Shown here one piece after another: positions 6,895 through 12,644 of a stretch of 12,644 nt of DNA (within the stretch, counting starts at the first letter, position 1; every line of letters begins with the position of its first letter). A program made the position numbers and the translations under genes. Below the pieces are notes generated by a model. The model was not told where the DNA came from, did not search any database, and was given only the letters and a program-made list of their open reading frames with translations. Source of the stretch: an uncultured Methanomethylovorans sp. GTDB lineage: Archaea; Halobacteriota; Methanosarcinia; Methanosarcinales; Methanosarcinaceae. The stretch is from positions 1 to 12,644 of the forward strand of contig CALBTS010000346.1 of NCBI GenBank assembly GCA_937968035.1, written 5' to 3'.

Positions 6895-7812
6895 TTATTT
6901 AACAATTATCTTGAAATGTTTTCTGATGAATCCGAATAATTTATGAAAAGGAGCAAAAGTCCAAAATTTTCCATCTACAACAATCAGATCTTTCATAACA
7001 TTAATCGTGTGAATTGTATGAATGTTTCGATTAAACTTGTTTTTGTCGTTTATGGAAATTCTCATAAATGGTATTTCATTAAATGACAACTCGTTAAGCT
7101 CTGTTACTTTATTCAGAGTAATCGATTCTCCATAATCATTTTTACAGTTTTGAGTAGGCCGGTATAGACAATTATCTGCAATTATAAAAGCTCCGGCGGA
7201 TCGAATTCCATCAAGACCCCGCTTTATTGGATTTGCGGCATGAGATTCATAAGGCCCCATTAAACTATGGGAATGAAAAATGTACAACTCATAAATCTTG
7301 TTTTCCCTGAAAATGGTGCTGAAAATCCAGTACTTCCCATCAGTCCTAATTACTGTTGCATCTTCAACCGGGATATCAAGAAGATGCTTGACAAATGTAA
7401 GTGACTTTTTGTCCGGATTAAATTCGTAGCAGGATAAGTAGCCACTGCGCCTTGATTCAGGAAACACATAGATTTTGTCACCTTCATTAAATACAAACGG
7501 ATAGGATATGTGACTTTTAGTATCAAGGATGACTTTTGAATGCTCCAGTTCAAATAAATCATTTAGGGACCATAAGGCAATTTTGGCATACTTTTCATTT
7601 GAATCAAATTCTTCTAATAGAATACAAATCTTATCCTCTTTTAGATCAAGAAGAAAAGGATCAGCCTGGAATTTATTAAGAGATTTCTGCGGCAGCCATT
7701 TTATGTCGGGGTCGAAACTCTTTGTCCTTATGACTTCCTTAATATCACATCTGGATATACCTATTATGAATCGCTTATAAAATAATTTATTCAAAGCTCC
7801 TTTCATTTTCAT
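6895..7812 (-). CDS. GINT1-like beta-propeller protein (glucosamine inositolphosphorylceramide transferase N-terminal-type domain)
   Basis: About 305 residues. The motif series matches the beta-propeller domain family named after plant glucosamine inositolphosphorylceramide transferase 1: QADPFLL (49-55), LEEFD (66-70), SYPFVF (103-108), FPES (117-120), EDATVI (150-155), GKYWIFST (159-166), DGIRSAGAFI (201-210) and YRPTQNC (217-223). Recurring Asp-Pro or Asp-Ala turns followed by aromatic strands fit a five-bladed, GH43-like propeller. In bacteria this domain is found alone or fused to formyltransferase-like domains, usually within glycan loci. Here it spans the whole protein. The biochemical role is unknown; carbohydrate binding or transfer is an inference. 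The preferred start is ATG 7812 (an in-frame TTG lies at 7818, another ATG at 7806). It follows the ATP-grasp gene by about 76 bases. Confidence 0.75.
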   Translation of the reverse strand: MKMKGALNKLFYKRFIIGISRCDIKEVIRTKSFDPDIKWLPQKSLNKFQADPFLLDLKEDKICILLEEFDSNEKYAKIALWSLNDLFELEHSKVILDTKSHISYPFVFNEGDKIYVFPESRRSGYLSCYEFNPDKKSLTFVKHLLDIPVEDATVIRTDGKYWIFSTIFRENKIYELYIFHSHSLMGPYESHAANPIKRGLDGIRSAGAFIIADNCLYRPTQNCKNDYGESITLNKVTELNELSFNEIPFMRISINDKNKFNRNIHTIHTINVMKDLIVVDGKFWTFAPFHKLFGFIRKHFKIIVK

Positions 7813-7888
7813 CAGCAAGTGCTACTAGAACAATTCAGCGGCCCTTAATATTATCCTCGTGTTTGGATAAAATACCAGTATGCCGGTC

Positions 7889-8923
7889 TCAGATTATTCG
7901 CTTTTGCTTTATTCCAGCGATAAAATCTTCCATAATAAACCATTCAGGAACGAATCTTTCCTCATGCCAGTTTAAATCACTGTCCCAAAACCCTGATGAG
8001 GTCTTATAAACATCAGAAATAAAGCCGTAGCTTACCTCCAGCAACATTATTTTTCCATTGCTCGTGATAAAGTCAAATGCGCCACTCTGGAGTTTAAGTT
8101 TTCCCGCCAGCGTAAAAGCAATTCTCAGGTACTCCAGTGGCAATCCTTCCTTAAGGAAAGTGAAATTTCCGCTGCCGGAGGCCCTAAAATCATTTTCACG
8201 TACCAATCTTTTTAATCCGAAAGCCCTTTTGCCAATGACTACCAATCGGATATCAAAAGTATTATCAGGGATGAAATCCTGAAAATAGACATATCCCTTT
8301 TCCCGTGGGAGCATTCTGTCATCATAACTTGGCGACAAAAGACGGATAATTCCTTTCAAAAACATGACCAGATCTTTTATGTCATGACTTCGTCTGAACT
8401 TTCTGAACTTATCTTCAAGTCTGTTAATCTTGTGTACCGGACTGAAACCTCTTCCAAATGATTTGCGAATAAGCCAGGAGGCCATGCTTTTGTTCCGTAC
8501 TATTTTCACATTTACAGAACTTGCCCCGCCACGTAATTTGAATACTTTAGGAAAGGATGACTGTTTAACCCATTCTTTAGCTTGCCTTTTATCGTAAAAT
8601 ACATATGCAGGAACCAATGGTGATCCGGTTGCCTCAAGCAAGTACTTCTGGCCAACTTTGTCATCAAAATGCCAGGAAGTATTACTATCCGGGAAAACGC
8701 TCAAGCCTTTGCTTTCAAGCGAATAAACGAGCTGTTTGGCAAATAGCACTGCTCTTGTATCAGTCTGAGACCAATGCCACATAAGCCCATCGCAGTCTGA
8801 GAGCTGATTAACTATATCTGAATCATAGCAATTGACAATCTTCACGTCAATTTCATTTAACTTACAGAACCGGAGCCATTCGTCTGAAAAGGTTCCTGGC
8901 TTATGATGTATGGCTATCCTCAT
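7889..8923 (-). CDS. ATP-grasp family ligase (RimK-like)
   Basis: With ATG 8923 as start the protein has 344 residues and begins MRIAIHHKPGTFSDEW, a normal first strand. The frame could open 20 codons earlier at 8983, but that part lies inside CapA and looks like CapA shadow. Starting at 8923 places the gene two bases after the CapA stop. A pre-ATP-grasp domain covers about 1-110, with FPDSNTSWHFDDK at 77-89. The ATP-binding segment FPKVFKLRGGASSVNVK is at 124-140. FQDFIPDNTFDIR (224-236) is typical, and Asp284 (AFDF) and Glu296 (LLEVSYGF) are the likely Mg ligands; the usual Asn after the Glu is Ser298. Such enzymes use ATP to activate a carboxylate and join it to an amine or similar group. 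A polysaccharide-modifying amide ligase is a reasonable inference, but the substrate is unknown. Confidence 0.87.
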   Translation of the reverse strand: MRIAIHHKPGTFSDEWLRFCKLNEIDVKIVNCYDSDIVNQLSDCDGLMWHWSQTDTRAVLFAKQLVYSLESKGLSVFPDSNTSWHFDDKVGQKYLLEATGSPLVPAYVFYDKRQAKEWVKQSSFPKVFKLRGGASSVNVKIVRNKSMASWLIRKSFGRGFSPVHKINRLEDKFRKFRRSHDIKDLVMFLKGIIRLLSPSYDDRMLPREKGYVYFQDFIPDNTFDIRLVVIGKRAFGLKRLVRENDFRASGSGNFTFLKEGLPLEYLRIAFTLAGKLKLQSGAFDFITSNGKIMLLEVSYGFISDVYKTSSGFWDSDLNWHEERFVPEWFIMEDFIAGIKQKRII

Positions 8924-8925
8924 TT

Positions 8926-10065
8926 CTAAATTTTTAAGAATTTTTTGATTGAGCTTAATGAAACGTCTAAAAGAGATTCGCAATTCATAAAGCTGAACAT
9001 TTTGTTATAATGTGATTTATTAATGAACAGCCGGCCAATTCCGATTCTTTTAAAGGCTCTTTTAATTTTTTTATTCTTGATCATATTTATTGGACTGAAA
9101 ACAAATAGAGTTTCATCAATATTCTGATCAATATAACTATTCCAACTCTCTAACAATAGGGATTCATCAGCTATTATGTTATTATATTTCTTTATTTCTC
9201 CCAACACATTTTGACTCTCTTCAACTGTCAATCTTGAAAGAAAGTGTCTTGTTTTATGCTTCCTTATCGGTACAAGATCCCATGTTATATTATCTGACTC
9301 GGTTAGTTTCAAATTTAAGACTAATCCCAGATTTGCTGATTCAGACTCAAATTCCCTTGTGAAGAAGAAATTACCCAAACTATAGAAAATCGGTACATGA
9401 TTATATATCTCAAATCCGCTTATACAATGAGTATGATGACCAACTATAACAGAAGCACCCATTTCCGCAAGAAACCTGTATTGCGCAACCATTCTGGGGC
9501 TTGGCAGACTATAGTGTTCATGTCCACCATGTATTATTACTATTACAAACTCATGTTTCTGTTTTGCCGCAATTATTTGGCGGGAACTTTCTACGATGTC
9601 AAAAGGATTTGCCCCAGGCTTAATAGACGTTGCAATAGAGAATTCGTGCTCAGCGAAGTTGAGCACAGCTATCTTTTTACCTCGTGCTTCTATGGTAAAC
9701 GGCTGCCTAGCCTCATCTATAGACAAGCCAGCACCAACGGTTCTGATAGACTTTTTTTGACAAGCGATAAGTGTGCTTTGTAATCCACCTGGTCCATAAT
9801 CCATTATATGATTATTCGATAATGTAACCAAACCGGAATTAAGATTTTTCAATTGGGTAAGACTACCCTCTGCTTGATGAAGATGTGGACCAGATTTAAT
9901 TATGCCCGTGGAAATATTTTCGGTTACAGGACTTTCCAGATTTATGATGTTCAAGTCAGTTTCTTGAAACAATGATATTATACTATCATCGAAATAGCAC
10001 TCTTCATGTAAACTCGGATCAATGTAAAAATCACCACAAATGTTAATTGATACCTGTTGCTGCAT
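8926..10065 (-). CDS. CapA family protein (metallophosphatase-like, poly-gamma-glutamate/capsule type)
   Basis: This 379-residue protein matches the CapA/PgsA family by GDFYID (11-16), INLESPVT (41-48), LSNNHIMDYGPGGL (82-95), HGGHEHY (169-175), VGHHTH (198-203) and FYSLGNFFF (217-225). These motifs form the metal site of the calcineurin-like fold in this family. Members take part in poly-gamma-glutamate capsule synthesis and also occur in many polysaccharide loci with no assigned reaction. Typical PgsA proteins carry an N-terminal membrane anchor. None is seen here: the protein starts directly with the first strand (VSINICGDF), so it is probably cytosolic. The C-terminal 80 residues are Lys-rich and not conserved. 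Its ATG shares an A with the preceding GT4 stop, and the ATP-grasp gene starts two bases after its own stop. These junctions point to coordinated production. Confidence 0.92.
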   Translation of the reverse strand: MQQQVSINICGDFYIDPSLHEECYFDDSIISLFQETDLNIINLESPVTENISTGIIKSGPHLHQAEGSLTQLKNLNSGLVTLSNNHIMDYGPGGLQSTLIACQKKSIRTVGAGLSIDEARQPFTIEARGKKIAVLNFAEHEFSIATSIKPGANPFDIVESSRQIIAAKQKHEFVIVIIHGGHEHYSLPSPRMVAQYRFLAEMGASVIVGHHTHCISGFEIYNHVPIFYSLGNFFFTREFESESANLGLVLNLKLTESDNITWDLVPIRKHKTRHFLSRLTVEESQNVLGEIKKYNNIIADESLLLESWNSYIDQNIDETLFVFSPINMIKNKKIKRAFKRIGIGRLFINKSHYNKMFSFMNCESLLDVSLSSIKKFLKI

Positions 10066-10067
10066 TA
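10063..10067 (-). other. TAATG stop/start junction between GT4 and CapA genes
   Basis: Read on the minus strand, the GT4 stop TAA and the CapA start ATG share one A. Such junctions usually allow re-initiation by the same ribosome, tying CapA production to that of the GT4. An AGAAG about eight bases upstream is only weakly like a Shine-Dalgarno sequence. Confidence 0.9.
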
Positions 10068-11252
10068 TAGTTCTTCTATGAATTTTTCTAATTTTAATGT
10101 TTCTTGGAAATAATTGAATTCCTTTTGCACCAATAATTCTCCCTTTTTGCCTACTTCAAGAGCCATCTCGTAATCTGAAAAGACCAATTCAATTTTTGAC
10201 GCAAAACTTTCTATGCTTCCCGGTTCCGCAATAAATGCATTTATACCATCCTTTAGAAAATAACCCACTTCACCAGTATTGGTTAAGATAACTGGTTTCC
10301 CTGTTGCCAGGTATTCGCCAAGTTTAGTTGGAAAGCCACCCTCTGCCTGTTTGCTATAAGGTCTGGCGAGCAGCAATGCCTCTGCATGACATAAGTATCC
10401 TGGCATATCATCCCTGCTAACTTTACCAGTGAAGACTATATTGTCAGAGTAACCAGAATTTTCGATAAGATGCACGAGGGCGTCACGAAAATTATTCTCT
10501 TCATATTCTCCGATTAGTACTAATTTAAGAGAAGTGGGAATCTCCCCTTTGCTTAAAGCCTGTAGATAAGCCTTAAGTAGAATATCTACACCATCCTTCT
10601 TATCATTCAGGGTTCCACAATAGGCAATATATAAATAGTTTAAAATCCGTTTATGTTCTGATCGTTTAAACCGAGATGGATCCACAATCATGTTAATTAT
10701 CTCAATAGGCTTGCTTGCACCGACATAATTCCGGAAATATTTCTCCAGGACATGGTTAATTACAAATAGTCCGTCGAACCTTGGGATCAGCAAATTCAGA
10801 TTAATTGTTAAACTCAACTTTCCTATAATGGTTTTCTTGCAATGTATGAAAGGATATTCCGTTCTCTCATGAACTGCTTTCAGTTTCAATGATCTGGATA
10901 TCCAAAGAAATGGAATAATGTCCTTATTCCATCTGGATAGAATAATGGTTGCATCGAATTTTTCTTTCTCAGATGATGATATTATAATTTGTCTGGCATT
11001 TTGGATTAGCTTGAAATAAGACAAAATCTTACCTGATTTCAGAGCTCTCTTAGTATTTTTTATTTGTGTGCAGGCGCTTTTAAAATGAATATCCTGATAA
11101 ACAAAATCATCTCCATATGAGCTTTGCCTTTCAAGTAAAACAAACACCACCTGATGGCCCAATTCCAGAAGTCCCTTGGCAAAGGCCATATGTCTATTCG
11201 AGGCAGCTCCTCCATGAGGATATTGTTCTCTGGAAATAAATATAAGTCTCAT
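10065..11252 (-). CDS. GT4-family glycosyltransferase (GGFPTKLGEYLA type)
   Basis: This 395-residue GT-B protein has YPHGGAASNRHMAFAKGL (11-28) as N-domain loop and helix. AYCGTLNDKKDG (210-221) opens the donor domain, followed by LVLIGEYEEN (234-243). Its donor motif is AEGGFPTKLGEYLATGKPVI (283-302), with Glu284 and Glu293; this spacing differs from strict EX7E and belongs to the GT4 branch with a GGFPTKLxEYLA signature. HERTEYP (128-134) is an acceptor-side motif seen in the same branch. The protein should add a sugar to a glycan at the inner membrane face. It starts six bases after the deacetylase stop and overlaps CapA by one base, so it belongs to the same operon. Start ATG 11252 is the only good choice. 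No membrane segment is seen. Confidence 0.9.
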   Translation of the reverse strand: MRLIFISREQYPHGGAASNRHMAFAKGLLELGHQVVFVLLERQSSYGDDFVYQDIHFKSACTQIKNTKRALKSGKILSYFKLIQNARQIIISSSEKEKFDATIILSRWNKDIIPFLWISRSLKLKAVHERTEYPFIHCKKTIIGKLSLTINLNLLIPRFDGLFVINHVLEKYFRNYVGASKPIEIINMIVDPSRFKRSEHKRILNYLYIAYCGTLNDKKDGVDILLKAYLQALSKGEIPTSLKLVLIGEYEENNFRDALVHLIENSGYSDNIVFTGKVSRDDMPGYLCHAEALLLARPYSKQAEGGFPTKLGEYLATGKPVILTNTGEVGYFLKDGINAFIAEPGSIESFASKIELVFSDYEMALEVGKKGELLVQKEFNYFQETLKLEKFIEEL

Positions 11253-11258
11253 CTTATA

Positions 11259-12428
11259 TTATATAGATGCATTACGCCAATAATATCCACCGTGTAATTC
11301 GTGTTCCCTCAAAATAATATCGGCGAGATTATTTGAGGTCATAAATTCAACTTCAGGCCACTTAAGCAATATTTTTCCGAGAAGTCTTCCTAGCATCTTA
11401 AGGGAACGGTCCCTGTTATGCTCATCGATAAATCCCACATAATTTACCCTATGACTGCAAATAATCGCAGGTTTCCCCATTTTAAAAGCAATCGATATAT
11501 CAGAAAGGCAACGATCAACAGGATCATTGTATCCCATTTTTTCCATAGATGCCGGCTCAAAGGTTGCATTGCGAACCAGATGAATCTGACCAAGCGAATT
11601 CTTTTGTCCAAGGAAAGGAAAATGAGTTTTGTAACCGTCTCCATCAATTGGCTCATAAATTCTCTTCTGACCCTGAAATGCTTTCACTCCTCTAACTGAT
11701 ACGGGTTTATTAAAGTCTGTACTCCAGATATAGTTAGTAGGTGTAATGGTTTCTGATTTATACCCGAAAATCTTTTCAAAGAGATCAAGTCCATCAAGTG
11801 TGTTTCTCAATTTTCTGACTTTTTCTTCCTCTGTTTTGAAATGGGTTGACTCAATATATCTGTTTCCGCCAAGGTCACCAGCTTTAGGAGGGAGACCAGG
11901 AATATTCAGGTTAAATGCAAAAAGCATATCAGGATCTTTCTTTCTCAACGCATCCATAAAAAGGTCAACATTCAGGTGTTCCCTGGCATGAAATTGAGGA
12001 AAGAACAATTTCTCATCCATTGCCTTCTGCCACAGACCAAAATTATTTTCATGCTTCGGATATCTCCTAAAAGTATCGGTAATTAACTCAAATCTATATG
12101 ATTGATAATTGTCTCTCCGAATTCTTTCGAAATCCGGATTTGCTACAACAGAGTTGGCAGTAATGATTGGATTGTTTTCTTTCTTGTCCTTATACTGTTT
12201 TAAAAGCCCGAAAAACAACTCAAGATCTTCGGCGCTTAACAATGAGTCATATCGTTCATATACTGTTTTATCAAGCTGGTACCCGGCTTTAAGGCATTTA
12301 TTATAGATCTCCTTGGAAGGCATTCTAATGCTTCCCCAATCGTCTGATTCTATCACAATAATCTTCCTCGAAGTCCTCCAACCTCTTAAATTATTCCAGT
12401 ATTTACCGATTCGAGCTTTTAAAACCAT
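11259..12428 (-). CDS. Divergent polysaccharide deacetylase-like protein (NodB/CE4-related fold)
   Basis: 389 residues. IIVIESDDWGSIR (23-35) supplies the paired aspartates Asp29-Asp30 near the N-terminus, where carbohydrate esterase 4 enzymes have their catalytic base and metal-binding Asp. FHAREHLN (146-153) gives His147-X3-His151, matching the metal HX3H motif. SHRVNYVG (325-332) with His326 could be the late catalytic His. The family removes N- or O-acetyl groups from sugars. Divergent long members of this type are frequent in Bacteroidota glycan loci. No signal peptide is visible, so action before export is likely. It is the first gene of the certain operon part. The ATG at 12428 is preceded by an A-rich leader (AAAAAAACACTGTT) lacking a Shine-Dalgarno sequence. 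Activity is inferred from motif layout only. Confidence 0.8.
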   Translation of the reverse strand: MVLKARIGKYWNNLRGWRTSRKIIVIESDDWGSIRMPSKEIYNKCLKAGYQLDKTVYERYDSLLSAEDLELFFGLLKQYKDKKENNPIITANSVVANPDFERIRRDNYQSYRFELITDTFRRYPKHENNFGLWQKAMDEKLFFPQFHAREHLNVDLFMDALRKKDPDMLFAFNLNIPGLPPKAGDLGGNRYIESTHFKTEEEKVRKLRNTLDGLDLFEKIFGYKSETITPTNYIWSTDFNKPVSVRGVKAFQGQKRIYEPIDGDGYKTHFPFLGQKNSLGQIHLVRNATFEPASMEKMGYNDPVDRCLSDISIAFKMGKPAIICSHRVNYVGFIDEHNRDRSLKMLGRLLGKILLKWPEVEFMTSNNLADIILREHELHGGYYWRNASI

Positions 12429-12446
12429 AACAGTGTTTTTTTAGCC

Positions 12447-12485
12447 AATACGCAATTAAATCATCCATTCGGTTCTAGGCGTATT
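12447..12485. repeat. Short inverted repeat upstream of the deacetylase gene
   Basis: AATACGC (12447-12453) and GCGTATT (12479-12485) are perfect 7-base inverted arms separated by 25 bases, lying 19-57 bases upstream of the deacetylase start. This could be an operator or chance. The spacer is too long and the arms too short for a convincing terminator, and no U-rich tail is attached. Confidence 0.25.
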
Positions 12486-12534
12486 AGACATCATCTCAGG
12501 CATATTTATGCAAGGATCGCTATCAAGTTCGAGC

Positions 12535-12644
12535 CTATTCATGTCCAAGTGTTTCTTGGCATATAGGAATGAGTCGCATCTGAATCTTTTCTTTGGCTTC
12601 GATATCAAACCACACAACGGTCTCGTTAGATATTGTCTTGGTAT
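12535..12644 (-). CDS. Possible C-terminal tail of an unidentified upstream gene
   Basis: One minus-strand frame is open from the window edge to a TAG at 12535-12537, giving 35 residues that include VVWFDIEAKEKIQ. A hand count of G+C by codon position in that part (about 49%, 31% and 40% for positions 1, 2 and 3) fits real coding. Another frame is open longer, to a TAA at 12456-12458 (62 codons), but its position bias is not coding-like. Neither tail is recognisable. If the first frame is right, about 106 bases separate it from the deacetylase start, room for a promoter. I saw no clear TAnnTTTG-type Bacteroidota promoter there. Confidence 0.3.
   Translation of the reverse strand, partial: TKTISNETVVWFDIEAKEKIQMRLIPICQETLGHE

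Noticed and set aside
7819..7888. Possible terminator or internal promoter in the 70-base gap after the ATP-grasp gene
   Set aside because: I found no stem with a following T tract on the minus strand and no TAnnTTTG-like element.
8924..8983. Longer 5' extension of the ATP-grasp gene, starting at 8983
   Set aside because: It would overlap CapA by 58 bases and add a basic, unconserved stretch; the strand MRIAIHHKPG at 8923 is the natural start.
9397..9783. Plus-strand open frame of 128 codons
   Set aside because: It lies antisense inside CapA, whose conserved motifs are read on the other strand, and its composition (many Tyr, Cys, Arg) looks like a shadow.
11444..11656. Second minus-strand frame of 70 codons within the deacetylase gene
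   Set aside because: It is an out-of-frame shadow of the deacetylase, whose late motifs (around SHRVNYVG) are in the main frame.

Overview
The window is a glycan-biosynthesis operon from an AT-rich bacterium. I recognise eleven complete genes plus one cut at the left edge, all on the minus strand, so transcription runs from high to low coordinates. I think the host belongs to the Bacteroidota. None of the start codons I inspected has a clear Shine-Dalgarno sequence, leaders are A/T-rich, and the mix of families (CE4-like deacetylase, CapA, ATP-grasp, GINT1-like propeller, many GT4 enzymes) is typical of polysaccharide loci in that phylum. This is an inference; no taxonomic marker gene is present.

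Layout in transcription order. A short tail of an unidentified upstream gene may lie at 12535-12644. Then come a NodB/CE4-like deacetylase (11259-12428), a GT4 glycosyltransferase (10065-11252), a CapA-family protein (8926-10065, joined to the GT4 by TAATG) and an ATP-grasp ligase (7889-8923, two bases after CapA). Next are a stand-alone GINT1-like beta-propeller protein (6895-7812) and a GT4 (5761-6846). A tightly overlapping block follows: GT4 (4648-5721), thymidylate-kinase-like P-loop kinase (3999-4673), alkaline-phosphatase-superfamily phosphodiesterase (2591-4021) and GT4 (1393-2613). A second GT4 (105-1325) is a tandem paralogue of the one before it. Last is the first 29 codons of a radical SAM protein (1-88), cut by the window edge.

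How the genes may work together (inference): five GT4 enzymes build an oligosaccharide on the cytoplasmic side. The deacetylase, ATP-grasp ligase, CapA protein, propeller protein, kinase/phosphodiesterase pair and radical SAM enzyme look like decorating or precursor-processing activities. One coherent but unproven reading is that a deacetylated amino sugar is acylated by the ATP-grasp enzyme. No flippase, polymerase, chain-length regulator, nucleotide-sugar enzyme or obvious integral membrane protein is in the window, so these must lie elsewhere.

I found no RNA genes, transposons, CRISPR arrays or strong terminators. Intergenic gaps are at most about 110 bases, and no stretch over 300 bases lacks a gene. 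The most promising points are the CapA/ATP-grasp pair, the overlapping kinase/phosphodiesterase pair, the unfused GINT1-like propeller, and the tandem GT4 duplication whose two halves have diverged unequally.
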